In this document: positions 34,794 to 44,395 of the stretch, piece by piece
Numbering within the stretch: the first letter of the stretch is position 1
Layout of the letters: every line of letters begins with the position of its first letter
Source: Petrotoga sp. 9PWA.NaAc.5.4
Lineage (GTDB): Bacteria; Thermotogota; Thermotogae; Petrotogales; Petrotogaceae
Reading direction: 5' to 3'
DNA: 64,000 bases
NCBI RefSeq assembly: GCF_002895485.1
Contig: NZ_AZRK01000022.1
Span: 1 to 64,000, forward strand
The notes under the pieces: generated by a model
Database searches by the model: none
Seen by the model: only the letters and a program-made list of their open reading frames with translations
What the model was told of the DNA's origin: nothing
Position numbers and translations under genes: made by a program

Positions 34794-35255
34794 TTATTTA
34801 ACCTCCTCTTTAAGTTTTACATTATGCAGATTATTTAACATTTTGTCTAAAACATTTTCAAAAACTTTCAATTCTTCTTCAGAAATACCATATGTCATAA
34901 TTTCTTCCCATTTTATATTCAATTTTTCTATTTCTTTTTCTATTTTACGTGCCTTATCCGTCAGATAAATTCTGTTGATTCTATGATCTTTTGTATCAAC
35001 TTTTTTTATTACATAATTGTTATTTATCAAAACATTTAAGGCTCTGGCGGTAGTACCTTTGTCTATGTTAAGCTCTTCACTTAAGTTTTCTTGGCTTATT
35101 CCATCGCCATTCTTTAACAAATACATAAAAAAAAGGAATTGACCTTTGCCAATATTGTAGCTTTCAAGTTCTTTCTTCATAAATGATCCGGTACTTCTAA
35201 ACAAACAAGATATTTTTCTTAAAATTGTTGCATATTCCTCTGATTTATTTGCCAT
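34794..35255 (-). CDS. MarR-family transcriptional regulator
   Basis: A winged-helix repressor of 153 residues. The DNA-binding region is YLLKNGDGISQENLSEELNIDKGTTARALNVLINNNYVIKK with wing DTKDHRINRIYLTDKARKI, flanked by helical dimerisation segments. It probably controls itself and the MATE pump downstream. A long inverted repeat overlapping a promoter about 470 bases upstream is its likely operator. The ATG at 35255 has GGAGG upstream. Confidence 0.92.
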   Translation of the reverse strand: MANKSEEYATILRKISCLFRSTGSFMKKELESYNIGKGQFLFFMYLLKNGDGISQENLSEELNIDKGTTARALNVLINNNYVIKKVDTKDHRINRIYLTDKARKIEKEIEKLNIKWEEIMTYGISEEELKVFENVLDKMLNNLHNVKLKEEVK

Positions 35256-35274
35256 ATTTGAAATTTACCTCCTC

Positions 35275-35545
35275 AATTTTAATCCTCACTAATTCTTAAT
35301 TTTTTAGCTTCTTTGATACTTGTAGCCAAGGAAGTGGGAGGAGGGCTCCGCCCTAAACCCACTTTAAATTCAAAAGCTTATTTTCTAAAATCTTTATTTA
35401 TAAAATGCTTATGCAATTCTAATTTTGACAAATTAACTATTTTTTAGCTTCTTTGGTACTCTTAGCCAAGGAAGAGAAAGGCTCCGCCCTAAACCCACTT
35501 TAAATTCAAATTCTATTTTTAGAAACGCTTCATTTTTAAAGTTCT
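35275..35545 (-). repeat. Interspersed leader element, two copies before marR
   Basis: GGGCTCCGCCCTAAACCC occurs near 35345 and AGGCTCCGCCCTAAACCC near 35480. Between and beyond are TTTAAATTCAAAAGCTTATTTTCTAAAATC and CATTTTTAAAGTTC. Both point toward marR and lie between its probable promoter/operator and the gene. Confidence 0.85.
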
Positions 35546-35715
35546 AAAAATGTTTACTGTCTTTATAAATTCTAAAATTTGTTTTTGTATATGCTTTAGA
35601 TTTAAACCCTTTATAAAATACGTAAACAATCATAATTGGAGACTCCAAACTGATTGTCTTTACATATTACTTTCATAATAAGCTTGGGATAGTACTTATC
35701 TTAATATTATAATAA

Positions 35716-35745
35716 ATTATAAAAAAAAGAATGTTGCATATACAA
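35716..35745 (-). promoter_or_regulatory. Probable marR-MATE promoter
   Basis: TTGTAT (35740-35745) and TATAAT (35716-35721) with an 18-base spacer on the minus strand. The -35 box lies inside the proximal half of the inverted repeat at 35733-35778. Confidence 0.6.
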
Positions 35746-35778
35746 CGAATTTTTGTTTCAATTTGTTGTATATGCAAC
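35733..35778. promoter_or_regulatory. Long inverted repeat, probable MarR operator
   Basis: GTTGCATATACAAC (35733-35746) and GTTGTATATGCAAC (35765-35778) are exact reverse complements, 18 bases apart. Each half is itself nearly palindromic (GTTG..CAAC), as expected for two dimer sites. It overlaps a promoter directed at marR. The divergent gene at 35894 could also be affected. Confidence 0.75.
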
Positions 35779-35893
35779 TATAAAAACGAAATGACGATGG
35801 TTATTAACTGTTTAGGAGTATTTTCATATCTTTAAATGAATCTAAATTTAAACATGTTATAATTAAAAAAATAAAATTAATGAGGCGAGAGGA

Positions 35894-37117
35894 ATGAAAA
35901 AAAGTTGTTTAATTTTGTTATTTCTTTTTTCAATATTTTCCTTAACTTTTTCTCAGTTACTTCAATCTTCTGATTTAAGAAGAAGCTTTTTATTATTCGT
36001 GGAAGGCGATTCCGAAATTTCTTCATCGTTAGAGCGATCCTTAGAAGTTAAAATAGAAAAGCAAGGGAAATATAAAGTATTAACAAAAGATGATATTTTT
36101 TTTGATAGTATTAGAGAATTTATTGGAGAATACAATCAATCAAATATAAAAAAAGATGTCGATTTTTTAGTTCATATAGAGATTTTGGAATCTTTTCCCA
36201 ATATGAATTGGACAGTTGAATCAAGATGGTGGGAATATAAACTTCTTGTTAAATCAAATGTTATTCAGATATCTTCGGGAGAAAGCATTTCCTCTAAAAT
36301 TTTTTCAACTAAGGGTACTTCATATATTAAACCTTATCAAAATTTTGTGGAAGCCATTTTTATTGCAAGAAGAAATGCAATTGAAAACATCTCTTCTTTA
36401 ATTTTAAGTCAATTAAATTCACTGTTTAAAATAAAAGCGAATATAACGAGAATAGAAGGTGAGTATGCTTACATAGACGCGGGGAAAAACATTGGTGTTT
36501 ACAAAGGAATGATGTTCGAATTTGTTGACAGTAAAGAAATAGATGGAGTCTATTATGATTTATTTGATGGTAAACTTATTGTAGAAGAAGTCTGGGATAA
36601 TGGTAGTAAATTGAAAATTTTAGAAAAACATAAAGAATTTGATTATTCAGGAAAAGATATTTATATTGTAGAGAATTCAGAATTATCTCCAATCAGATCC
36701 ATAATAAGTGTTTATTATGTAAATGAAAACCTTACAAAAAATGGTGTAGGCTTTGAAATGGGTGTCGATACTTATAATAATTTTTATGTAGGAAACTCTT
36801 TTGAAACATTTTTTATGAAGAATATTTTTATCATGGATATTAACTTTAAAATTGCGTATTTACATTATTTTGATGACGCTAATTCTACTTTATTAATGGG
36901 AGCTTTGGTAGGTTTAAAAAGTATTTTTAATTCAAATAATAGTAATCTAGTTTATTTTAAAATAGCTCCTATTATTGATTATAGTCATTATTTTACTGAT
37001 AATTTTGGAATAAATTTTGAGGCAGGATATAATATTTTGATGCCTTTTGAATCGAGTTATGAATTTGATCTGGGAAATAATTTTCGAGTAGGAGCGGGTA
37101 TTTTATTTAGATTCTAA
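35894..37117 (+). CDS. Secreted protein of unknown function with C-terminal beta-rich (barrel-like) region
   Basis: The 407-residue product is not assigned to a family. A signal peptide (MKKSCLILLFLFSIFSLTFS) is followed by an alpha/beta domain (about 25-180; the style FLLFVEGDSEISSSLERSLEVKIEKQGKYKVL resembles FlgT/CsgG-type domains). A small domain comes next (ANITRIEGEYAYIDAGKNIGVYKGMMFEF). The C-terminal 150 residues are alternating strands ending NNFRVGAGILFRF, with the C-terminal Phe typical of outer-membrane barrels. A TATAAT lies about 30 bases upstream; AGGCGAGAGG precedes the ATG. Confidence 0.75.
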   Translation: MKKSCLILLFLFSIFSLTFSQLLQSSDLRRSFLLFVEGDSEISSSLERSLEVKIEKQGKYKVLTKDDIFFDSIREFIGEYNQSNIKKDVDFLVHIEILESFPNMNWTVESRWWEYKLLVKSNVIQISSGESISSKIFSTKGTSYIKPYQNFVEAIFIARRNAIENISSLILSQLNSLFKIKANITRIEGEYAYIDAGKNIGVYKGMMFEFVDSKEIDGVYYDLFDGKLIVEEVWDNGSKLKILEKHKEFDYSGKDIYIVENSELSPIRSIISVYYVNENLTKNGVGFEMGVDTYNNFYVGNSFETFFMKNIFIMDINFKIAYLHYFDDANSTLLMGALVGLKSIFNSNNSNLVYFKIAPIIDYSHYFTDNFGINFEAGYNILMPFESSYEFDLGNNFRVGAGILFRF

Positions 37118-37178
37118 ATAATTTATAACAGACTTGTAATGAAAGCAATTGAAGCTTGCTGTAAGGAGGTGCAAAGAA

Positions 37179-39155
37179 TTGTTTAAACTTTATTCAACTT
37201 ATGAGCCAACAGGTGATCAACCAAAAGCTATAAGGGAGTTAAGTGAAGGAATTGATAAAGAATATAGATTTCAAACGTTGCTTGGTGTAACAGGTTCAGG
37301 TAAAACTTATACTATGGCAAATATTATTGCAAAAGTTGATAGACCAACCTTGGTGCTTTCACCAAATAAAATATTAGCTGTACAACTATATAATGAGTTC
37401 AAAGAATTTTTTCCAGAAAATAAAGTAGAGTTTTTTATTAGTTATTATGATTATTATCAGCCAGAAGCATACATACCATCAAGAGATATTTATATTGAAA
37501 AAAATGCGGATATAAACGATATATTGGTTAAAATGAGACTTTCAACTCTTAAATCTGTTTTAACAAGGAGAGATGTTATTGTCGTATCGAGTGTATCTGC
37601 CATTTATGCTTCTGGTAATCCAGAAGATTTTTCAAATATAAACCTATATTTAAGAGTAGGAGAAAGTTATTCGAGAAGAATTATTTTAGAAAAGTTAGCA
37701 AAAATGCAATATACAAGGCAAGAGAAAGACTTTCTGGGAGGTACGTTTAGATGGAAAGGGGATACTTTAGAAATCTTTCCTCCTTACGAAGATTTTGGAA
37801 TAAGAGTTAGCTTTTTTGATGATGAAGTAGAGAAAATAGAATCTTTGGATGTTTTCAATAGAGTTACAATTGAAGAGTATGATAAAATTACTATTTATCC
37901 TGCGAAAGAGTTTGTAACGAGTGACGAAAAGATTTTAAATGCGATAAAAGAAATAGAAAGAGATCTTGAAAAACAAATAGATTATTTCAAAAGAGAAGGT
38001 AAACTGTTAGAAGCACAGAGAATTGAACAAAGGACTCGACAAGATATAGAATTTCTTGAAACTTTAGGTTATTGTAAAGGAATAGAAAATTATTCAAGAT
38101 ACTTTGATGGCAGAGAACCGGGTGATGCCCCTTGGACGCTTTTAGATTATTTTGATGACGATTTTATAACTTTTATAGATGAATCTCATATAGCTGTTCC
38201 TCAATTAAAAGCAATGTACAGAGGAGATTATGCTCGAAAGAAAAATTTGGTTGATTATGGGTTTAGATTACCTTCAGCTTTGGATAATAGGCCTTTAAGA
38301 TTTGAAGAATTTTTAGAAAAAGTTCATCAACTAATTTTTGTGTCTGCTACACCAGGTCCTTTTGAAATGGAAGTATCTGATCAAATTGTTGAACAGATAA
38401 TAAGGCCAACAGGTTTAATCGATCCTAAAGTGGAAGTTAAAAAAACCGAGGGACAGGTTGATGATTTTGTGTCGGAAGTTAAAGAAGTGGTAGCTCGTGG
38501 AGAGAGAGCGTTAGTTATAGTTTTAACGAAAAAAGACGCAGAAATTTTATCTGATCATTTAAATCTTATGGGAATAAAATCATTATATCTCCATTCAGAA
38601 CTTGATACTATAGAAAGAGCCGAGGTAGTTAAAAAGTTAAGAAATGGTGAAATAGAAGTTGTCGTAGGAGTAAATTTGTTGAGAGAAGGACTTGATCTAC
38701 CTGAAGTTTCTCTCGTTGCTATTATGGATGCTGATAGGGAAGGATTTTTAAGATCTGAGACTACGCTCATTCAAACAATAGGAAGAGCAGCAAGAAACAT
38801 TAATGGTAAAGTATTATTATATGCAGATAGAATAACCGAAGCAATGAAAGCTGCTATATATGAAACTAATAGAAGAAGAGATATACAAATAAAATACAAT
38901 GAAGAAAATAATATTATTCCAAAGAGTATAATAAAAAAATTACCGCAAGATATCTTTGCTCCATTTAAAGATTCTGAAATCAAAGAAGAAGATTTAATGT
39001 TCGCAGTTAAAGAAAATACATCTCCTGAAGATTATATAGCTTTATTAGAAGAAAAAATGTATGAAGCAGCTTCAGAGTTAAGATATGAAGATGCTGCAAG
39101 ATACAGAGATGAAATAAAGAAAATAGAAAGAAAATATAATATAAAACAAAATTGA
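37179..39155 (+). CDS. uvrB: Excinuclease ABC subunit B
   Basis: The damage-verifying helicase of nucleotide excision repair, 658 residues. Walker A is [15 protein letters not shown], the beta-hairpin region is [26 protein letters not shown], and the DEAD-type motif is FIDESHI. Helicase motifs V and VI are [32 protein letters not shown] and QTIGRAARN. The C-terminal UvrC-binding UVR motif is [24 protein letters not shown]. The TTG at 37179 is chosen because AAGGAGGTG lies 7-8 bases before it. The preceding 10 codons have no such site. Confidence 0.96.
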   Translation: MFKLYSTYEPTGDQPKAIRELSEGIDKEYRFQTLLGVTGSGKTYTMANIIAKVDRPTLVLSPNKILAVQLYNEFKEFFPENKVEFFISYYDYYQPEAYIPSRDIYIEKNADINDILVKMRLSTLKSVLTRRDVIVVSSVSAIYASGNPEDFSNINLYLRVGESYSRRIILEKLAKMQYTRQEKDFLGGTFRWKGDTLEIFPPYEDFGIRVSFFDDEVEKIESLDVFNRVTIEEYDKITIYPAKEFVTSDEKILNAIKEIERDLEKQIDYFKREGKLLEAQRIEQRTRQDIEFLETLGYCKGIENYSRYFDGREPGDAPWTLLDYFDDDFITFIDESHIAVPQLKAMYRGDYARKKNLVDYGFRLPSALDNRPLRFEEFLEKVHQLIFVSATPGPFEMEVSDQIVEQIIRPTGLIDPKVEVKKTEGQVDDFVSEVKEVVARGERALVIVLTKKDAEILSDHLNLMGIKSLYLHSELDTIERAEVVKKLRNGEIEVVVGVNLLREGLDLPEVSLVAIMDADREGFLRSETTLIQTIGRAARNINGKVLLYADRITEAMKAAIYETNRRRDIQIKYNEENNIIPKSIIKKLPQDIFAPFKDSEIKEEDLMFAVKENTSPEDYIALLEEKMYEAASELRYEDAARYRDEIKKIERKYNIKQN

Positions 39156-39204
39156 TAAAAAGAAGCATAAGTTCTAACTATACAGTATATAAACTGGCAT
39201 AAAA

Positions 39205-39235
39205 AGAAGGTTACTCATTAATTGAGTAACCTTCT
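39205..39235. terminator. Terminator between uvrB and the membrane protein gene
   Basis: AGAAGGTTACTCA-TTAAT-TGAGTAACCTTCT, a 13-bp perfect stem between two convergent genes. The T-tract is only CTTAAATT on the plus strand and TTTTTA on the minus strand, so it suits the minus-strand gene best. Confidence 0.85.
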
Positions 39236-39241
39236 CTTAAA

Positions 39242-39598
39242 TTAAGTGTTTTTAGAATTATTTATATGTCTGGATCTAATAACTTTTTTTAAAAATCTGT
39301 CTGTGTCAAAGAAAAATCTAAAAAGAGCCCAAATAAATATAAAGAAGATGCATAAAGTTAACCATAAAATATCTATACTTCCCATTAACCCAAAAATGCC
39401 AGTTCCTCTAATACCGGTAATTATAAAGGTTAAAAGCCATTCTTTACTTAATAAAGCTATAAAGGTAACTAAAAAAAGAATCCAAGGTTGATTTATAACC
39501 AAAGAAAAAACGATTAACGAAACTATACCAACTACCCAAAGAATTATTCGATAGATTATATTTTTATTTAATTTTTCTTGTTTTTGAGTTTTAGCCAT
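39242..39598 (-). CDS. Small integral membrane protein of unknown function
   Basis: The 118-residue product is not recognised. Three or four hydrophobic segments are visible (about residues 15-31, 33-47, 50-75 and 77-95), with a basic C-terminus (RFLKKVIRSRHINN). GGATC-spaced ribosome binding sequence GGAGGATC precedes the ATG. It follows lepA on the same strand with one leader element between them. Confidence 0.6.
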   Translation of the reverse strand: MAKTQKQEKLNKNIIYRIILWVVGIVSLIVFSLVINQPWILFLVTFIALLSKEWLLTFIITGIRGTGIFGLMGSIDILWLTLCIFFIFIWALFRFFFDTDRFLKKVIRSRHINNSKNT

Positions 39599-39614
39599 GA
39601 AAGATCCTCCTTTT

Positions 39615-39835
39615 ATTTTTTAGTTACTGTCTTTAGAAATTCCAAAATCCTTATTATACGTATATTTTAATGGTGATTCTTTTACAAAATACCTTAACGC
39701 TTTTAGTCTTTACTAATTACCGATTTCTTTACTTTTTCGATACTTGTAGCCAAGGAAGTGGGAGGAGGGCTCCGCCCTGGACCCGTTTTAAATTCAAATG
39801 CTTTTTTTCAAAATCTTTATTTCTAAAGTACCTAT
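39615..39835 (-). repeat. Interspersed leader element, one full copy between lepA and the membrane protein gene
   Basis: The right end CTGTCTTTAGAAATTCCAAAATCC (about 39627) and left end TTTATTTCTAAAGTACC (about 39820) bound one full unit with GATACTTGTAGCCAAGG and GGGCTCCGCCCTGGACCC. The left end reaches the lepA stop codon region. It points toward the gene at 39598. Confidence 0.9.
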
Positions 39836-41658
39836 TTTTTAGTTTCATCTTCGTTTATTTTTAATAATGCTAAAAAGGCATCTTGTGGAATATTGACTTT
39901 ACCTATTTCTCGCATTCTTTTTTTACCTTCTTTTTGCTTTTCTAAAAGTTTCATCTTTCTTGTGACATCGCCACCATAACACTTTTGAAGGACATCTTTT
40001 CTTAAGGCTTTAATAGTTGACCTTGCAATTATTTTTCCTTTACAATACGCTTGAATAGGTATTTCGAATTGATGTTTAGGGATTAATTCTTGTAGTTTAT
40101 CTACTAATTTTCTTGCAATTTCGTAAGCTTGAGATTCATGTACAACATACGAAAGAGCATCAACTTTTTCATGATTTATAAGTATTTCTATTTTTACTAA
40201 TTTAGATTCTCTATAACCGATTATTTCATAGTCCATTGAAGCGTAACCTTTGCTTAAAGCCTTCATTTTATCAAAAAAGTCAAAAATTAGGTCAGCTAAA
40301 GGAATCTCAAAATGTAAAACAACTCTGTTTTTTCCGGCATTAGACACATGTGAAAAAGTACCCCTCTTTTCAACTTGAGTTAAATTGATAAGATCTCCCA
40401 TGTATTCCGGAGGTGTAATTATATCTAATTTAGAATAAGGTTCATATACAGTTTCTAAATAATCTTGCTCAGGAAATTCTGAGGGATTTGTTATTTCTAT
40501 TTCTTTTCCATTTTTTAACCTTGCCTTATATATTACAATTGGTGCTGTTAAAATTACCGCTATTTCAAATTCTCTTTGCAAACGTTCTTTTACAATTTCC
40601 ATATGTAAAAGTCCCAAACATCCTATTCTAAAGCCATATCCCATTGCTGGAGAACTTTCGGGTGTAAAAACAAGGGCTGCATCATTTAACTTTAATTTTT
40701 CAAGCGCTTTTTTTAACTCTTCGTAGTATTCAGGTAAACCTGGATATAACCCTGCGTAAACCATAGGTTTAACTTCTTTATAACCAGGCAAAGGTTTATC
40801 AATAGGATCATTAGCAAAAGTAATTGTATCGCCAATCCTTGCTTCCTCAATATTTTTTATACCAGCTACAATGTATCCTATTTCTCCTGACGATAAGTTA
40901 TCAGTTTCGATCATTTCTGGATGGAAAATACCAATTTCAGTTACTTCATAAGTACTTCCCGTTGCCATTAATTGGATGATATCACCTTTCTTTACAGTAC
41001 CTTTGAAAATTCTTGTATATATTATTATACCTCTATACTTATCATACTTAGCATCAAATATTAATGCTTGTAATTTTTCATTTGATGTACCTTTGAATGT
41101 AGGAGATGGGACCTTGTGAATGATAGTTTCTAATAACTCTAAAACTCCTTCTCCTGTTTTAGCACTAACTTTAACTATAGTTTCAGGATCTATACCAACT
41201 AAATCGTTTATTTCTAATATAGTTTCTTCTATATTGGCACTCGGTAAATCTATTTTATTTACCACTCCGATTATTTCCAAATTATTTTCCAAAGCTAAAT
41301 AAGTATTAGTAACAGTTTGAGCTTGGACACCTTGAGTTGCATCAACTAATAAAATGGCTCCTTCACATGCAGCTAAACTTCTCGATACTTCATAGGTAAA
41401 ATCTATATGACCAGGGGTATCTAAAATATTCATTTCGTACTCTTTACCATTTTTTGCTCTATAAAATACTTTAACAGGATGAGATTTTATAGTAATTCCT
41501 TTTTCTCTTTCTAAATCCATTGAATCTAAATATTGTTCACGCATATTTCTTTTATCTATAGAATGAGTTAATTCCAGTATTCTATCCATTAAAGTTGTTT
41601 TACCGTGATCAACATGAGCAATTATTGCCACGTTTCTTATAAATTCTGGATCAAACAA
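39832..41658 (-). CDS. lepA: Elongation factor 4 (LepA)
   Basis: A ribosome-associated translational GTPase of 608 residues. G1 is IIAHVDHGKTTLMDRIL, G2 is REKGITIKSH, G3 is ILDTPGHIDF, G4 is VVNKIDLPSA and G5 is VSAKTGEG. The LepA-specific C-terminal domain has HQFEIPIQAYCKGKIIARSTIKALRKDVLQKCYGGDVTRKMKLLEKQKEGKKRM. The TTG at 41658 is preferred; the GTG at 41670 lies within the AGGAGGTG ribosome binding site. Confidence 0.95.
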   Translation of the reverse strand: MFDPEFIRNVAIIAHVDHGKTTLMDRILELTHSIDKRNMREQYLDSMDLEREKGITIKSHPVKVFYRAKNGKEYEMNILDTPGHIDFTYEVSRSLAACEGAILLVDATQGVQAQTVTNTYLALENNLEIIGVVNKIDLPSANIEETILEINDLVGIDPETIVKVSAKTGEGVLELLETIIHKVPSPTFKGTSNEKLQALIFDAKYDKYRGIIIYTRIFKGTVKKGDIIQLMATGSTYEVTEIGIFHPEMIETDNLSSGEIGYIVAGIKNIEEARIGDTITFANDPIDKPLPGYKEVKPMVYAGLYPGLPEYYEELKKALEKLKLNDAALVFTPESSPAMGYGFRIGCLGLLHMEIVKERLQREFEIAVILTAPIVIYKARLKNGKEIEITNPSEFPEQDYLETVYEPYSKLDIITPPEYMGDLINLTQVEKRGTFSHVSNAGKNRVVLHFEIPLADLIFDFFDKMKALSKGYASMDYEIIGYRESKLVKIEILINHEKVDALSYVVHESQAYEIARKLVDKLQELIPKHQFEIPIQAYCKGKIIARSTIKALRKDVLQKCYGGDVTRKMKLLEKQKEGKKRMREIGKVNIPQDAFLALLKINEDETKK

Positions 41659-41921
41659 TAAAAATGACACCTCCTACAATAAAATCGCTTTACCCACTTT
41701 AAAAATTCTAATAAACGCTATTCATGATTATAAATTCTTCTAATTATAAATTACTCTAATACATTGGGAATTACACATAAAGATAAAATTCAAATAACTT
41801 CAAATATTATATCATAAATAATAAAATATAATAAAGTTAAATCTGGTAAGATTGAAGTATTTTATGTATGAAAAAATGAAATTAAAATGTAAAGATGCAA
41901 AATACTTTTATTAAATATTTT

Positions 41922-41930
41922 TGCTATAAT
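41922..41930 (+). promoter_or_regulatory. Extended -10 promoter candidate for the hydroxyacid dehydrogenase unit
   Basis: TGCTATAAT is an extended -10 without a good -35 (ATACTT at a 17-base spacing). It lies about 100 bases before the first leader-element unit and about 790 bases before the dehydrogenase gene. Confidence 0.45.
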
Positions 41931-42019
41931 AAGTTTCGTGAAAATTAGGATGATATAGTTCGAATTTTCTAAAAATTATATCGTGATATATTTTACATTT
42001 TTTATGTAGTCTGTTATGA

Positions 42020-42700
42020 ATATTTTAGAAACGTTAGAAATAAAGTTTTTTGAATTTATACCAGGTTCAGGGCGGAGCCCTCCCCTCTTTTCTTGTATAC
42101 ACGCAGTTAAGAAGCCAAAAAGTATACAATTGATAAAAATTTAGATATACACTTTAGAAATAAAGTTTTTGAATTTATACCAGGTTCAGGGCGGAGCCCT
42201 CCCCTCTTTTCTTGTATACACGCAGTTAAGAATTTAAAAAATATACAATTGATAAAAATTAGATATACACTTTAGAAATAAAGTTTTTGAATTTATACCA
42301 GGTCCAGGGCGGAGCCCTCCCCTCTTTTCTTGTGTACACGCAGTTAAGAAGCCAAAAAGTATACAATTGATAAAAATTAGATATACACATTAGAAATAAA
42401 GTTTTTGAATTTATACCAGGTCCAGGGCGGAGCCCTCCCCTCTCTTCTTGTATGCACGCAGTTAAGAATTTAAAAAATATACAATTGATAAAAATTAGAT
42501 ATACACTTTAGAAATAAAGTTTTTGAATTTATACCAGGTCCAGGGCGGAGCCCTTCCCCTCTCTTTCATTACATGTAGCGAAAAAGTTAAAAAATTAGAA
42601 ATTAATGTGGATTAGAACTGAGGAGGTATTTTGTAAAAAAATCAACACTAAAACATATTAAAATACGAATTTTTGAATTTTTAAAGTTATTATATAAATG
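42020..42700 (+). repeat. Interspersed leader element, five tandem units with 118-bp period
   Basis: Units start with ACTTTAGAAATAAAG or a variant near 42033, 42151, 42269, 42387 and 42505, an exact 118-base period after the first. Each carries CAGGGCGGAGCCCT. Only the last unit keeps the long right half ending TTTTTAAAGTTATTATATAAATG before the dehydrogenase gene. The linker GTATACAATTGATAAAAATT is shared by units 1-4. A lone minus-strand right end (ACCCACTTTAAAAATTC, about 41695) sits before lepA. Confidence 0.92.
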
Positions 42701-42724
42701 TTGAGAAAGGAGAGTAGGTTTTTA

Positions 42725-43687
42725 GTGAAAAAGGTATCAATTACTTATAAAATTCCAGAAGCAGGGATAAAAATATTAAAAGAGAAATTTGAGGTGTGGA
42801 TTAATCCAAAGGAAAATCTTTTAACTAAACAGGAGATAAAAAGTCTTGCAAAAACTTCTGATGCTATGATTACTATGTTAGCTGACAATATAGATAAAGA
42901 AATTTTAGAAGAAGGAAAAAATAAATTAAAAATCATTGCAAATTATGCAGTTGGTTATAACAATATTGATGTAGAAAAAGCTAAAGAGTTAGGAATATAT
43001 GTTACTAACACACCTGGTGTATTAACAGAAACAACAGCTGATTTAACATGGGCTTTAATTTTATCAATTGCTAGAAGAATAGTAGAATCAGATAAATTTA
43101 CAAGAAAAGGTAAATTTGAGGGATGGAAACCAGAACTTTTTCTTGGTAGCGATGTTTACGGTAAAACTTTAGGAATTATAGGTTTTGGTAATATAGGGCA
43201 AGCAGTAGCTAAACGTGCATTAGGTTTTAACATGAAGGTTTTGTATAATCAAAGGCACAGAGTTTCTTCTCAAATTGAAAATAATTTAAATGCTTCTTAT
43301 GTAGACCTTAAAGAACTGTTAGAAAGTTCGGATTATATTAGTTTACATGTACCTTTAACCAAAGAAACGTTTCATTTGTTAAATGAGGAAAAATTGTCTC
43401 TTATAAAAAGAAGCTCTTTTCTAATTAATACTTCAAGAGGTGCGGTAATCGATGAAAAGATTTTATATGAAAAATTAAAAAACAAAGAAATCGCAGGAGC
43501 AGCATTAGATGTATACGAAAATGAACCTCAAATAACAGCCGGATTAGTAGAGTTAGATAACGTTATATTAACTCCACACATTGGTTCGGCAACATTCGAA
43601 ACAAGAAGTAAAATGTCCGTGATGGTTGCACAAGATATAATTACAGCTTTAAATGGAGATATTCCTAAAAACCTTATTTGGAGGTAG
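42725..43687 (+). CDS. D-isomer-specific 2-hydroxyacid dehydrogenase (glyoxylate/hydroxypyruvate reductase type)
   Basis: An NAD(P)-dependent oxidoreductase of about 320 residues. The cofactor motif is LGIIGFGNIGQAVAKRA, the active-site Arg is in INTSRGAVID, the Glu is in DVYENEP and the His is in TPHIGSAT. The N-terminal catalytic part shows ANYAVGYNNIDVEKAKELGIYVTNTPGVLTETTADL, typical of glycerate/glyoxylate reductases. The substrate is inferred only. The GTG at 42725 is chosen with GAAAGGAG upstream, although spacing is long; an ATG at 42698 is the alternative. It is followed after 3 bases by the DNA glycosylase gene. Confidence 0.88.
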   Translation: MKKVSITYKIPEAGIKILKEKFEVWINPKENLLTKQEIKSLAKTSDAMITMLADNIDKEILEEGKNKLKIIANYAVGYNNIDVEKAKELGIYVTNTPGVLTETTADLTWALILSIARRIVESDKFTRKGKFEGWKPELFLGSDVYGKTLGIIGFGNIGQAVAKRALGFNMKVLYNQRHRVSSQIENNLNASYVDLKELLESSDYISLHVPLTKETFHLLNEEKLSLIKRSSFLINTSRGAVIDEKILYEKLKNKEIAGAALDVYENEPQITAGLVELDNVILTPHIGSATFETRSKMSVMVAQDIITALNGDIPKNLIWR

Positions 43688-43690
43688 AAG

Positions 43691-44359
43691 GTGAAAAAAA
43701 TCAACAGGGTTCTTAAAATATATGATGCTTTATATAAATATTACGGACCTCAAAGCTGGTGGCCCGGTGACGATTGGTTTGAAGTAACTATAGGGGCTAT
43801 ATTAACACAAAATACCTCGTGGAAAAATGTAGAAAAGGCTATTGAAAATTTAAAAGTTGAAGGGGTTTTGAGTCCACAAAAATTATGTGATTTAGAAGAA
43901 AATAGATTATCAAACCTTATAAAACCTGCAGGTTTTTACAACGTTAAAAGTAAGCGGATAAAGAATTTTTTAAATTGGTTGAAACAATATGATTTTGATT
44001 TAGAAAAAATAAAAGAAAAAGATTTTTTAAGATTGAGAGATGAATTGCTGAGTATAAAAGGAATTGGCAATGAAACAGCGGATTCAATATTACTATATGC
44101 TTTTGAATATCCTATTTTTGTAGTTGATGCCTATACAAAAAGAATGTTTAAGAGATTAGGATTAGTAGATTCAGATACTTATGAAAAGGTACAAACTTTT
44201 TTTGAAGACAATCTAAAAAGAGATCTTAAGCTTTATAACGAATATCATGCTTTGATTGTCAAACATTCAAAAGACATTTGTAAAAAAACGCCAAAATGTG
44301 ACGATTGTTTTTTAAAAGAAGAATGCAGTTATTATCTTGAACAAAAAAATAAACGATAA
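43691..44359 (+). CDS. HhH-GPD DNA glycosylase (endonuclease III-related) with Fe-S cluster
   Basis: A base-excision-repair glycosylase of 222 residues. It has FEVTIGAILTQNTSWKNVE, the helix-hairpin-helix LLSIKGIGNETADSILLYAF, the catalytic Asp in PIFVVDAYTKRMF, and a C-terminal cysteine cluster C-x5-C-x2-C-x5-C (ICKKTPKCDDCFLKEEC). The lysine that gives endonuclease III its lyase activity (GVGRKTA) is Glu here (GIGNETA), so it should be a monofunctional glycosylase of the MagIII-like kind. GGAGGTAGAAG precedes the GTG start, which lies 3 bases after the dehydrogenase stop. Confidence 0.88.
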   Translation: MKKINRVLKIYDALYKYYGPQSWWPGDDWFEVTIGAILTQNTSWKNVEKAIENLKVEGVLSPQKLCDLEENRLSNLIKPAGFYNVKSKRIKNFLNWLKQYDFDLEKIKEKDFLRLRDELLSIKGIGNETADSILLYAFEYPIFVVDAYTKRMFKRLGLVDSDTYEKVQTFFEDNLKRDLKLYNEYHALIVKHSKDICKKTPKCDDCFLKEECSYYLEQKNKR

Positions 44360-44395
44360 AAAAACGATAAAAATGAAAAGGCGGTGTTTTGTTAT

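Noticed and set aside
42060-42085. GC hairpin of the interspersed element as an intrinsic terminator
   Set aside because: The stem is followed by C/T-mixed sequence such as CCCCTCTTTTC, not a T-run, and the element occurs inside operons that must be read through.
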